Shown in pieces: positions 22,928 to 35,230 of a stretch of 64,000 bases of DNA. Made by a program: the position numbers and the translations under genes. The notes under the pieces were generated by a model. That model searched no databases and had not been told where the DNA came from. It saw only the letters and a list, made by a program, of their open reading frames with translations. Location: NCBI GenBank assembly GCA_004154925.1, contig QJNS01000327.1, positions 1-64,000 of the forward strand. The letters are read 5' to 3'. The DNA comes from Monosporascus cannonballus. Lineage: Eukaryota; Ascomycota; Sordariomycetes; Xylariales. How positions within the stretch are numbered: position 1 is the first letter of the stretch; every line of letters begins with the position of its first letter.

Positions 22928-25900
22928 CGCTATAAACTTTTGTTTAATAATATCGTCAAACTTTAAGCAAGATCGCCGATATTATATTTATTAATAAACA
23001 GCCCGCACAACTAATTTATTAAATCCTTAATTACTTAAATATTGCAGTGAAACGCGAAAAAAAGAAATTTGCTTTTTTCTCGAAAACGTTTTTCGATAAT
23101 TGGATACCATAAACGAATGCATTTTTTAACTTAAAAAAGATAATAATAATTTTATAACGTCCTTTTAAACTGTTTATAAAACACCTAAGAAAAAAAACTT
23201 TCGAAACCGGAAAACCTTTTTAAATAAGTTAAGTTATTTAGGTAAAATTTATTAAGAAATTAGGAAAAATCCTTAACCTTTTTAAGCCATAATTTTTCGC
23301 CGAAATTTCGACCAAATTATAATTATTTTTAGCTTAATATTAAATATATTTCGGATATTTTCTTCTTCGATTTATTACGTTTATTATACGAATTAAGTTC
23401 GTAATTAAATAATTTACCAGATATATAATTATTTAATTTAAGCGCGTTATAAGAAAATACGTTATTTTGCCAATTAATAAACAAAACTCAAAAATAATGC
23501 AAAGTTATAATAATTACGAATAATTTAAATAAGTATTAATAAAATTTTCGGCATAATAAACGAAAAAATAAAAACCAAAATACAAATTTAGTAATTACGA
23601 CCAAAAAGATTAATGCCTAATTACGGCAATACGTTAATTTAATTAACCGTTAAGCTAAATTAAGGACAAAAAATGTCAATAACTAAGTTTTTCGACCGCT
23701 TAAAAATACACGAAAAAGGTTTTTAAATTTAATCGGCCTAAACATTTATTAAATTATATCGTAATAATAATTAAAATTAATAATCGATAATAGATTTAAC
23801 GTATCAAAGGTATTTAAAAAAAGTAACAAATTTTAATATATAATTCATATTAATATTTTCTGATATAATGATATTTTTTCCGACACGGAACCAGAATTTA
23901 TAGAATTAAAAATTATTTATTTAAAAGATTACAATTAAAGTAAACATTATAATTACAATAAAATAAGACATAAAGCAGCATAATATAAAGTATTTAAAAA
24001 ATCCCGTTAAAATAATTAAAAACTAATATTTAAAGGATAATGCCGAAAAGATCGAAAAACCGGAGATGAATCAATATAATTTAGTTTAATTATATTTTAA
24101 ATCTCTTAGGGCGAAACATTTAATAAAATATACAAAAAGCTAAAATGTTACTTTTATAAATATTACAAATATAATAAAAAATATTATAAGAAGAATTACG
24201 TAAATATCAGGATTAAATAAAAACGTTTATTTTCAAATTTCCGATTAATACGGCAAAATATATATTATATATTATCCACCCCAAAAGTATTGCTATTATG
24301 GAAAATAAAAATAATATATTTACGGCCGAATTCCCTATATATATTATAAGGAATTCGGTTCTTTAAATCGTACCGAAAATAATGAAAATAATAAATAATA
24401 CCATTAATATTTTCGAATTAAAACCCTAGAAAATATTTAATAATTGGCCGAAATAAAACACTGGCTCCAAAAGAATAATATCCGTAAAAATATTTTTTTG
24501 TTATAACTAATAATACGATTTCTAAACGGAAAGAATCTATGCCAGAATATAATAAACAGGTATTATTAAAATATTATTACGGATTTTTCTTGTTAATTAA
24601 TATTTATTATAAACATTTACGAAAAGATATTACTAAAAAATGTTTTAATTTATAAAAAAAACTTTAAAACGATACATAAAATAACATATAATAAAATATA
24701 ATCGAATACATAAAAACATAATTTATTTAATAAAAAAACTTATAATAAAATTAAAATTAAATAATACGATTTAAAGGAATAATACGCCGGTAATAAGAAG
24801 AAATATAATAATTTAATACGTTAAATAAAAAATATAATTAAAGTTAGATGAATTTGAATAAAAATTGAAAAAAGAAAATTACTTATAGAAAAGTTATATG
24901 ATGAGGGAATTTAATAAAATTAAAAGAAATTTCCGAAAAATGCTTTAAATACGACGATAAAAACCGTAAATAACTTTAATAGTTTGGATATATAAATAAG
25001 AGCATATTAATAAACTATAATAATAAAATACAGAAATTTAAGTAACAATTATATTATATTAAATAAAAATAATAAATTTAAATTATTATCAAAATATAAA
25101 TTAAAATCTTATATAATTATAAATACTCAAAAATAAGAGTTCGTTTACGGTAACAGGAAGATTATACGCGAAATTAATTATTTCGTAATTTCTATTTAAG
25201 GATAATATTAACTAATCGATTTCAATATTGTGTTATCCAGGAATTACGATATAATTTTAAAATTATTATGGATATATTAATACGGAATGTTTATTAATAA
25301 TGGAATTAACCAAGTAAAATTCGCTTTATATATTATTAACCAATAAATAAAATAAAAGTTTTAAAATTTAACGAATAACAATGATAAATATAAATATAGA
25401 AATACGATAAAAACTTTATTATGTAAAGAGATAAAATATAAAAAAACAGGTATTAAAGAAAAATACGACGTATCGTTATTAATATTAGAGCGAAATTCAA
25501 ATAAATAAATAATAAATTAGAATAATCATTTAAAAATTTAAAAACTTGAATTAATATATTATTATAATAATACAAATATATATTATGTTTTTTAAAAAAT
25601 TATTTAATACGAAATTACCAGAACATAATAAATAAAATTATAAAATAATCCTTAAAAAGATTTTGGACGAAGTTTTATTGTATTTACAATTTTAATAAAA
25701 ACAAATTACCTATTTTTAAAGAATACTTAAAAAATTAATTATAAGAAATAAATTAAATTTTCGAAATTATTAATTAAATACGTTATAGTTTCCGGATAGA
25801 AAAATGCAAAATTACGATTTAGAATTAATTATTAATAATTAAACGATATTATTATTAAAAATCGAACGTTATTATCTTAAATATAAAGATAATAAACAGA

Positions 25901-28400
25901 TTTTATGGAATTAAATAATATATAATATTCGATTTTAAAAATAAACATAACCTTATTAAAATTAAAAAAATACAAATAAAAATAATTTTAAAAGGCAATA
26001 CGGATTATTTCAATATGTAATTATATTAATAAAATTCACGAATATATTAGTAATTTTTCAATGGATAATTAATTATATATTACGAAAATATCTTAATATT
26101 TTCCTCGTTTGTTTTTTTAACAATATTTTTATTTTTTTTAAAAAACCGAAAAAACATACGGGAAATTCGTTTATAAAGTTTTTTAAGTTTTACGAAACGC
26201 GAAATAATTAATTAATGCTGAAAGAAATTAATTCTATATATAAAAATAAAATATTAAAAATATATTATTACCTTAAGATATATTAAGATAAATTTTAAAA
26301 ATATCGTTATAATCACAAAGTTATTAATGTTAATTACGGTTAAAAAGATATAAGCATTTTTAGATAAGTTAATTATTATAAAAGGTATATTCGAAACTTT
26401 ATTAAAATAATTATATTTTTAACGAATTGAATAAAAGATTAAAATAAATATCCGAAACGGAAAAAATATTTGAAAACATTAAAGATGTAATTATTAACGA
26501 ATTAATATTAATTATATATAATCTAAATTATCCCGTTAAGCTAAAAACCGATATTTCGGATTATGCGTTAAGTATAATAATCAAATAACAAAACAATTAA
26601 GGCAAATTATATTTAATTATATCTTTTTAATAAATTAAAAAAACCGCATTTAATTACGGCATTCTAAATAAGAAGTTTATGGCCATTATTATAATATTCC
26701 GAAAATCTAAGTATTTCTTAAACAGAAATTTACACCAAGTTAAGGTTTGTACGAATTATTAAAATCTTGTTTAATTTATTACGATTAAAAAACTTATAAA
26801 ACCATAATTTCGTTACACAGAAAAATTGACAAATTTCGATTTCGTTATTATCTATACGAAAAATTTAAAAAATAATAAAGTAAATATTTTAAATAAATAA
26901 TTAAATTTTGACAAATTTAATTAAACTTAAGTATATAATTTTCGATACTACTGCAAAAAGATATTTGGGCCTGCGATAAATTATAATAATTCGAGCAATA
27001 CCCTTTAACGTATTTTAAAAGATCCAGCAATATAATAACGATTGCCTAAAAAACGAAAAAACAAATAAAATATAAGTTTTCAAAAAATATCAAAAACTCT
27101 AATATAAAATATATATAAATATTAAATATACGGATATTTAAGGATTTATAAAACCTTAAAACGATTTTAACATATATATTTTTTTCTAAAATAAAAATAA
27201 CGGTATAGAAAAATAATACGGTAATACGATATTTGCGCCAAAACGAAAATATAACAATATAAATTATAAAAATAATTATAATTATTATTAATCGTAAAAT
27301 ACTACAATACTTAATTATATTTAATTTTATTATTAAATCTTTTATATTAAAAATTGAATTATAAAAATATATTACGATAGTAATTTCGGAATTGTCGACA
27401 GATTTACTAAATTTCTTTATTTTGTACCATATTATAAGGATATAAACGCCGAATAAATAATGTATATCTTTTCCAAAAATATCTTTAATATATACGGATT
27501 ATTATTACATTTTCCTTTAAATAAAGAATAAATATTTATATTTAAAATTTAACAAAACTTAATATTATAAATCGGCATACATTATAAATTATTTAACGTA
27601 TTTAAATTACAAATGGATAAATTAATAAAACGAAGGTACTAAATTTCAAAAACTTATTTATAATATTATATTAATTACGAACATAACAATTAAGTTAGAA
27701 AATTTTTAATTATATAATTTATTTATAATATTAATCCTTGCGAAAAGATTAAAATACATTAATAAATATGAATTGTGCTATTATTTAAAAAATCTATTAA
27801 AAATATGCAATAACGGATTAATTAATATTAGAATAACTTTTATATTAATATAATTAAGATAATTATCTTAAGATATAAAGATAAAATTGAAACTTTTACG
27901 GCATTATATAAATAAGTATTATAATTAAGAAATTTTAAAAAAAATATATTTCGAAAACAAATAAGTTTTTTCGTTATAAACATCTAATAAAAAATTAATT
28001 TTATATATATCGGTTTATATAAATTCGAAACAGAGTTTAAAATTAATTATTAATTAAAATTTCTATTAAAAATTAAATTTTATTTCGTTTTTTACGTTGT
28101 TTTATTTAACATATTAATAAATATAATTAAGATATATACAATATAGAGCAATATAAAAATAAAAACGAACAAATATGTAAAACAAAAAACTTTTCAAAAT
28201 ATAAAAACAAAATGAATTTATTTTATATCTAATTAAGCGGAAAAAGTACCCGGATTCCGAAAATATCTGGGAACTTACCAAAGGTTTTACTAACATTTAA
28301 TATTTATTAAAACATATTTATTAATAATATTAAGCACGTCTTAATTAATCGCTAATAAATTAATAACCGGGATAATAAATTAATTAATGACGGCCTGCAT
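22928..28400 (+). pseudogene. gag-pol remnant of element F
   Basis: An RNase H domain is open at about 26460-26585 (EKIFENIKDVIINEL, then VKLKTDISDYALSIII), with its Thr-Asp motif intact. A chromodomain is open at about 28226-28300 (YLIKRKKYPDSENIWELTKG). RT precedes RNase H at about 26150-26410. The region has many stops and frameshifts elsewhere, so it is dead. Of all copies in the window this one has the best preserved RNase H and chromodomain. Confidence 0.78.
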
Positions 28401-28931
28401 TAACGTAATAACTATAACGGTAACTTTTACTTATTATTATTCCTTTTTTAAATATTCGAATTCCTCTATAATTTTCGTATTTTTAATACCGTAACGAAAT
28501 ATTTCGATATTACGATAATAAAGTAATCGCCTTTGTTTTTGCAAACGGTCCAGCTTATTGGCAACCGTTAGTAATATTTTACGAACTTATTTTTTTTACG
28601 TTTTAAACGATCTTTTTTATCCAGAAGTATTTAATATTTAACTTTTGAAAAAGCTAAAAATATTATAGAAACTGCCATAATAAATATAACATATATGTTT
28701 CAAAAAACCTCGAATAATCTTACATTTTGTGTTTTTTTCGATAACGAAAATAAAAAAATATTTTAAAATCAAAACGTTTAATATATTTTAAAAAATAAAA
28801 ACATTAATACGTTTACGAGAACGGGATATTTCAATATAACCTGATATAATAAATATATAAAACAAAGTTACTTATTAAAAATTAATAACAAATAATTTGA
28901 TTTTTAAGGACAAAAGTTTTTAAAAAAATCG

Positions 28932-29340
28932 TATTATAATTTAACGGTCTTAATTTTTTTGCGGACGGTCGAGCCTATGAAAAAATAAACCCCGATTACC
29001 GTTAAAAAGTTACGTAACCGGCTTAAAGGTTTTAAGGTGCTAAGCACCTTAAGCCCTTTAAGCCGACAAAAAAACTTATAGAGCTTAACGGGCTTAAGAG
29101 TTTAAGCAGTTTAAACACTCCAAGCTAGAATAAGAATAGATACGTTTATTATTTCTATAATCTAAATAACCTTAATTTGAAACACTTATTAATACCAATC
29201 GTTTGTAATATAACTTCTATATCTTAATATTAAGAAACGTAACTAAGTTATCTTATTACTACAAAGTTCTACGATACTCCTGATAATATAAACTCGTACA
29301 AATAAGATTTAATAATTGGTTAAACCCCCTAGCCGTCGTA
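28932..29340 (+). repeat. 3' LTR of element F (409 bp)
   Basis: It begins TATTATAATTTAACGGTC (TGTTATGACC in the sister LTR) and ends CCCCTAGCCGTCGTA (CGTCACA in intact copies). It aligns over its full length with the 5' LTR. Confidence 0.9.
29021..29065. repeat. 45-nt palindrome in 3' LTR of F
   Basis: The arms are 21 nt each around a TAA centre and differ at two positions. The centre reads AGGTGCTAAGCACCT. The transcript could form a 21-bp hairpin within the LTR. It is conserved in the F and L LTRs but not in E, G, D or H. Confidence 0.85.
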
Positions 29341-29730
29341 CGCGGCCTTTGCCAATATGGCCTTAGCAGCCTTTAATTCGGCTTATTTCTTTTAACGTTC
29401 CAATTCGTCCAACTTTTTCAAAGACCGAAGCCCGCGGGATAATATACGTATTATACGATCGGCTCATAATTTCTTTTATTTTCGAAGCCGGCGAATCCTG
29501 ACCTGCGTTTATTCCGTTTCGTTTTTAACTTTTTCGAATTCAGTTTTAACCTTAAAATAATTGGAAACGAATTTTTTAAATTGAAAACTGGAAAAACCGT
29601 TAACGTTATAAAGGCCTTAGTTTCGCGTTACGTATTTTTTATAACGGGAGAAATTCGACAAAAAAGCACGATAAAATCATAACCTGCAACGAATACAATA
29701 CGAATATATAGGTATATCCATATTTCGAAA
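29341..29730 (-). pseudogene. Antisense frame in element E: Cys pair, basic helix, coiled coil
   Basis: The minus strand gives one long frame whose stops read as former Gln or Trp codons. It shows RIRRLRK*KKL*ADRIIR, then LSRGLRSLKKLDELER*KK and AELKAAKAILAKAA, ending at the F junction. Upstream (about 29690) a CIRCR pair precedes a Ser/Tyr-rich part that may be a mutated Cys cluster. The layout matches the antisense frame of C and L. Function is unknown; a DNA- or RNA-binding accessory protein is only a guess. Confidence 0.6.
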
Positions 29731-29886
29731 AGTAATAAACTTAAGCAAATTATTTCGTTTTTTAGTTTTTCTGTTAATTGGTTTTTCAATACGGCCCGAT
29801 ATAATAGCAAAAGAAAAATTTACATAACAGAAAAAAAACGAAAAAAAAGAAATTTTCGAAATGAAAATTATAAAAAAAGAGGATCG
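29341..29886 (+). mobile_element. Element E, 3' internal region after F
   Basis: This is the continuation of E between F and E's own 3' LTR, aligning with G (about 1930-2440) and D (about 33418-33945). It ends in a purine-rich tract (AAAAAAAGAGGATCG). It is less AT-rich than most of the stack near 29345-29520. The gag-pol strand carries no readable domain here; the opposite strand does (next entry). Confidence 0.8.
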
Positions 29887-30394
29887 TATCATAACTTAAC
29901 AAACTGCGACCTCGGGAAACGGTCGTAACAAGAAAATAACTAAGCTACGAAGGTCGAGTTACGTAACAATTCGACAGAATTTATCGTAAAGCTCATAAAT
30001 CCAGGTTCGACAAAATCTATTATAAAGCCCATAAAGCCAGGATCGAAAAAATTAAAAACAATTAAAATATATATGCTTATTATTTCCATAATTTAAATAA
30101 TTTTAATTTATAATAACAGTTCATTACTTAAAGTACTTTGAATATTACGAAATGTAATACGTTATTATATGTATTGCTTAGTTTCCTACTGTTATGGCTG
30201 CACCATACCATCACGCCACCAGAGCAAAAGATCGGTAGAATGATCGCAATTGTGGCAATCATCCTGGTGCTTACAGCTGCATATATACTCTGGAGCTCTT
30301 ACGGGTGACCAGGCCGTAACACCTACGATACTTCTACCAACACAAACCCGTACGACTAAGGTTTAATAGTTGGTTAAACCCCCAAGCCGTCACA
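29887..30394 (+). repeat. 3' LTR of element E (508 bp with insert)
   Basis: It begins TATCATAACTTAACAAAC and ends CCCAAGCCGTCACA. Without the 132-bp insert and its 5-bp duplication it is 371 bp, against 369 bp for the 5' LTR. Confidence 0.88.
30190..30321. mobile_element. 132-bp LTR-like insertion, copy 2
   Basis: It begins TGTTATGGCTGCACC and ends GACCAGGCCGTAACA, with a perfect CCTAC duplication on both sides (30185-30189 and 30322-30326). It interrupts the LTR of E at a site where sister LTRs are continuous. It has balanced base composition, unlike its host. It is the same sequence and length as 14542-14673. It contains no reading frame of note. Confidence 0.88.
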
Positions 30395-33300
30395 AATAAA
30401 ATCTGAAGAAAATTGGTATTAAAAAATATAATATATTTTGACTATTATTAAAGACAAATTAACGTAACTACATAAGGATCTAGAATAATAGGCTTAAAAG
30501 TTAAAAGTTTTAACTAATATGCTATTATAATATTACCAATATAACCAGCTTTTTAAAAAGGAGGTCGCTACGAAATTAGTAGGATATGATAAAGAAAATT
30601 ATGAAATAATTCTTAAAAAAAGATTTCCGACGAAGTTTTACCCCATTTACAACTTCCACGGAAAGTAATTACGCGTTTCCAGAATATATTTAGAAAACCG
30701 GCTACCAACAAATAAATTCGACTTTGGAAATTATTACCAAAATACTCAATATTTTACAAAGTTAAGAAAACTGCAAATTTATAATTTATAATTAATTATC
30801 GATAACTAAACGACATTATTTTTTAAAATCGAATATTATTACCCTGTATTACTGAAATAGAATGCCGATTTTACAGCATTCAATACCGTATAATATTTGA
30901 TCTTAAAAATAAATATAAATCTTATTAAGATTTAAAAAAAATACAAATAAAAAATAATTTTTAAAACGAAATACGAAGTATTTAAATCCTTAGTTATATT
31001 AATGGGATTTACAAAGGTACTAATAACTTTCTAACAGATCGTAAACTATGTATTGCAGAAATTCCTCGATATTTTTGTCGCATATTATTTTAACGATATT
31101 TTTTATTTTTTCGAAAATTAAAAAAGTATATATAAAATATGTTTACAAAATTTTCCAACGTTTTTAAAACGTAAAGCTATTGATTAGTGCAGAAAAAAGT
31201 TAATTTTACACCTAAAAAATAAAATTTCTGGAACATATTAATACCTTAGAATATATCAGAATAAACTCAAAGAAAATGGCTGCAATCACAGAATAACAAA
31301 CGCCAATCATAATTAAAAAAGTACAGGCATTTTTCAAATTCGTAAGTTATTATAGAAAGTTTATTCAAAACTTTAGCAAAAAAACTATACTCTTAACTAA
31401 CCTTATAAAAAAGAAGTTCGAATAAATACGCGAAATAAATAAAATATTTTAAGAAATCAAAAATACGATTATTAATAAGCTAATATTAATTATATCCGAT
31501 CCAATTTGCCTCGTTAAGCTAAAAATCGATATTTCGGATGACGTATTAAGCCTAATAATCGGATAATAAAATAATTAAGATAAATTACACTCTATTACGT
31601 TTTTCTCATATAAATTAAAAGGAGCAAAATTTAATTACAGCATTTCAAATAAGGAATTTATAACTATTATCATAGCTTTTAGAAAATTTAGACATTTTTC
31701 AAAAGAAAATATCATCAAGTTAAAATCTATACAGATTATCAAAATTTTACCCGTTTTACTACAACTAAAGAACTTACAAAACAATAATTAAAATATGTAA
31801 AAAAATTAACGAACTTTGACTTCGTCATCGTTTACAAAAACATTTAAAAAAACGGCAAAGCCGATACTTTAAGCAAACGACCCGATCTTAAGAAAAAATT
31901 GGTTAAAATTAATTACATAATTTTTATTACTACCATAAAAGAATATTTACGGTTATAATAACTTACGACAATACAACTTGTACTTCTTAACATATATTAA
32001 AAATTTCAACATTATAATAATAATTTATTAAAAAACTAAAAAACAGACAAAACATAAATATTTAAAACATATCAAAAAAGTTTAGTACGAAAGATATACG
32101 AATATTAGTTATATGGACACCTAGAGATTTAAAAAATCTTAAAACGGCTTTAACGTACATACTACTTTCTAAAAATAAAAATAACAATTTAAAATTTTTC
32201 AAAATAATACGGCCTATATAATCAAACTAAGACATAATAGTATAAACTTTATAAAAAAATATAACTATTATTAGTCTTAAAACAACTATAGGATTAAATT
32301 ATTATAGATTTTATTATTAAACATTTTTTATACAAAAGTCTAACGATAAAAATATATTATAATAGCATTTTTGTAATCGTCGATAGATTTACGAAATTTT
32401 TCTATTTTTTACCTTACTAAAAAAATTCTAACGCCGAACAAATAACATATATATTTTTAAAAATATTTTTAACGTATACGGGTTATTTTACAAAATTATT
32501 TCCGATAAAAAATTACGTGCACTTCAAAGTTTTAAAAAGGCCTTATAATGCAAATAGGATTAAACTACAAGTTATTTAATAAGTTTCGATTATAAACGGA
32601 TATATAAACAAAACGGTAAATTAAAAGCTAAAAGTATACCTCCGATATTATGTTAATTCTAAAAAGAATAACTAGGTTAAAACATTACTTACGGCATATT
32701 TAATATATAAAACAAGCTGCTATGAAAATATTAAAATAATGTTAATAAACGCCAATTTCGGTTTTCTATTAAATATTTACAAATATATATATAATAAGTT
32801 TATTAATACCAAAATAATTCCTACATTAAAATAATGTAAATAACTATATTAAAAACTAATCAGAAAATTAAAATTCGCACGCAAGTATATAATTAATTAT
32901 TATAAGGAAAAATAATTAAAAACAATTAACATTCTAAAAACAGAAACTAATATACCTAATTACTAAAAAGACTAAATTAAAAAACTTAACAAAACATTCG
33001 ATATTAAATACATTAATTTATATAAAATTATTAAAAAACTTTTCAAAAAATAATTACAAATTATAATTCTTATTTAAAGTTAAACTTTATCTAATTTTAT
33101 ATATTCTTTACTAGAATTAATAAAAAAATACACTTAAAATATATATGGCGTAAAATAATACAAAAATCGAAATTAAAATAAGGTATAAAATAAAAAGATT
33201 TCGTTATACGAAAACAAAACAAATTTACCTAGTACTTAATCAAATAAAAAAAGTACCCGGATTCTGAATATATCTAAAAACTCGCTAGATATCTTATTGG

Positions 33301-33949
33301 CGTTTAACGCCTGCTAAAGAATTTTTACTAGTAACATTAAAGTCGGCGAGGTTAAAGGCCTTCTAGTTAATAGACGACCAATCGGTGGACTTAAGGTTGG
33401 ACTAGTTAAGGGAAGGCGCGGTCTTTGTTAACATGGCCTTAGCAATCTTTATTTCGGCTCGTTTTTCTTAACGTTTCAAGTTTTTCAATTTCGTTAAATT
33501 ATTAATATTGTGGGATACGGCTTTTATTATTTTATTATATTATATTCGTTTTTCCGTAGATAAACGGCGTAAACGGGCGTTAATCTGGTTAACCTTTTTT
33601 TGGTAATTTTTAACTTTACTTTAAATTTTTGGTATTAGGGAATAATACGTTATATTTGTTCAGGATTAAAACACTATATATTTTAATTAAGTTAATTATT
33701 TTAAATATAAAATAAATGACGGGAAAATATGGTCTTTAACTAATATACATGTTAATTTTATCTGTTTGTAATATAAATAAGGCGTTATTTAAATAAGGTT
33801 TGCAAAAGATATTACGGTTATTAACGAATTATATTAAGCGGTTTTCGCTTTAAAAAATGTTTAATATATTTTCTAATACGATTCGATATAATAAACTAAA
33901 GATTTACAAAATAAAGTTTCGAAACGAAAATCTTAAAAAAAAAGAATTG
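30395..33949 (+). mobile_element. Element D, internal fragment 5 (pol and 3' region)
   Basis: This is the long remaining part of the base element. RT ghost: QAFFKFVSYYRKFI at about 31325-31370. RNase H at about 31450-31560 (EIKNTIINKLILIISDP, then LKIDISDD). Chromodomain at about 33235-33300 (YLIK*KKYPDSEYI). A 3' region follows (33418-33949) that in G, E and F holds the antisense frame, and a purine tract just before the LTR. It aligns with E from about 19740 to 22518 and then 29341-29886. Confidence 0.82.
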
Positions 33950-34348
33950 TATTATAGTTTAACTTATTTAACATTTTTAAAATAATTAAAGTAAATAAAG
34001 CATAAAAAGGTAAATTACGAAACAAAAGTATTAGGCTGTTACAAAATTGGCGAAAAATAAATATATTAAAGTTCTGCGAATTTCGCAAAAAGTAAAATTA
34101 TGAGAATGTTGCGAAACTATAAAGAATTGTATAAAATAAGACGAATTTATAAATAATGTAATACGTTCGTTATTTTAAAAATTTAAAATAATATTAACTT
34201 GCTATAAATTATCGTTATCCAAAATACCTTTAATATTACGAGACGTAATACGATATTATATCTATTACTTAGATTTCCACGATATTCCTATCAATATAAA
34301 CCCGTAAGACTTAGGGTTAATAGTTGGTTAAACCACATAGCCGTCACA
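33950..34348 (+). repeat. 3' LTR of element D (399 bp)
   Basis: It begins TATTATAGTTTAACTTATTT and ends ACCACATAGCCGTCACA. The first ~25 bp and last ~160 bp match the family. The centre (about 33980-34190) does not align with the LTRs of E, F or C, and contains the palindrome TGCGAATTTCGCA (34075-34087). Either a distinct subfamily or a rearranged LTR. Confidence 0.78.
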
Positions 34349-34913
34349 TTATATTAGAGCTATTTAACAGCGTTTCTGTTTTTTTAAGAAAAATATCTTT
34401 TATGAATATAAAAATATATTATAAAAATAAAAAGTGTAATAATAGCGGAAACTATTTTATATAGGAAAAAGCATATTATATTTTAAAATAATAATTATAT
34501 AAGAAATAGCTATTTTATATAAGTAAAAATTTGCTAAGTTGTAAAAACGTAATCAAAGTTAAATAAATCGAAAAGCCTATAATTTTTCTCTATTTTAGTT
34601 CTATATTTATTTCTGAATAAAGTGATTTATTTGGTTTTAACAATTTCCCATACAATTTGAATGGGGAAATGTTAACGTTTTATTTTTGCAACTTTGATCC
34701 TAATTTCTTTTATATAACTTATAAATAAATTTTAATAATATTTTATATACCGTATTATTTTAAAGTTTTAATTATTATTCTCTTGCCTGTTTTTTAACAT
34801 CTATTTTTGTTAATTAATTATAAATAAGCAGTTTTGTTGATTTGGTATGGGAAATGGCGGCCCGTTGATAGAGTGGCCCGTTCGTGGGTGGGCCATCTTA
34901 GAATTTGCCCAAC
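34349..34913. other. Transition from AT-rich DNA to the GC island
   Basis: There is no gene here. Positions 34349-34840 are AT-rich without a match to the elements. At about 34845 the composition changes abruptly. An imperfect palindrome (34639-34672) and a 10-bp inverted pair (TTTCCCATAC at 34644, GTATGGGAAA at 34845) may be ends of an old DNA transposon, but no TSD was found. GGCCCGTT occurs twice at 34858-34884. Confidence 0.5.
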
Positions 34914-35230
34914 TGTTACGACCTAACGAGCTACGGCCTCCAGAAACGGTCTACAACAGACAAGCCAAGAAAAGACAGTGGGTCAAGTCACGTGATGGAT
35001 CACCAACTCACTGATGGTGAGCCAGTGAGTCGAGACAAGATATATACGCTCATTATTTCCATAGTTTAGATAGCACCAGCTTACAATATAACATCGTTAC
35101 CCAAGACGCCCTTGGTATTACGAGACGTGACACGTTATTGTATCTATTGCTCAGACTCCCACGATACTCCTGCCAACATAAACCCGTACGACTTAGGTTT
35201 AATAGTTGGTTAAACCACCTAGCCGTCACA
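34914..35230 (+). mobile_element. Unmutated solo LTR of the chromovirus family (317 bp)
   Basis: It begins TGTTACGACCTAACGAGC and ends CACCTAGCCGTCACA, with a perfect CCAAC duplication at 34909-34913 and 35231-35235. It has normal GC, so it shows what the LTR looked like before RIP. A hairpin is present at 35007-35029 (CTCACTG/CAGTGAG). At 317 bp it is shorter than the 364-417-bp LTRs of the full elements. Confidence 0.95.

Larger units (their letters stand above)
22519..29340 (+). mobile_element. Element F: full-length chromovirus nested in E
   Basis: This complete 6822-bp element has two LTRs of exactly 409 bp and flanks CGCGA (22514-22518) and CGCGG (29341-29345), a TSD with one RIP-type difference. 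Removing it rejoins the 3' part of E in register with D (33418-33440). It is one of the youngest insertions in the left stack, at the third nesting level. LTR subfamily: the same as element L. Confidence 0.92.
16895..30394 (+). mobile_element. Element E: chromovirus, interrupted by F
   Basis: This full-length plus-strand element has a 369-bp 5' LTR and a 3' LTR of 371 bp once its 132-bp insert and duplication are removed. Flanks GATAA (16890-16894) and AATAA (30395-30399) differ by one G/A transition. Without F and the insert it is about 6.5 kb. On the right, D resumes in register. Ghosts of RT and chromodomain are readable, and a chunk of the RNase H domain is deleted. Confidence 0.9.
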
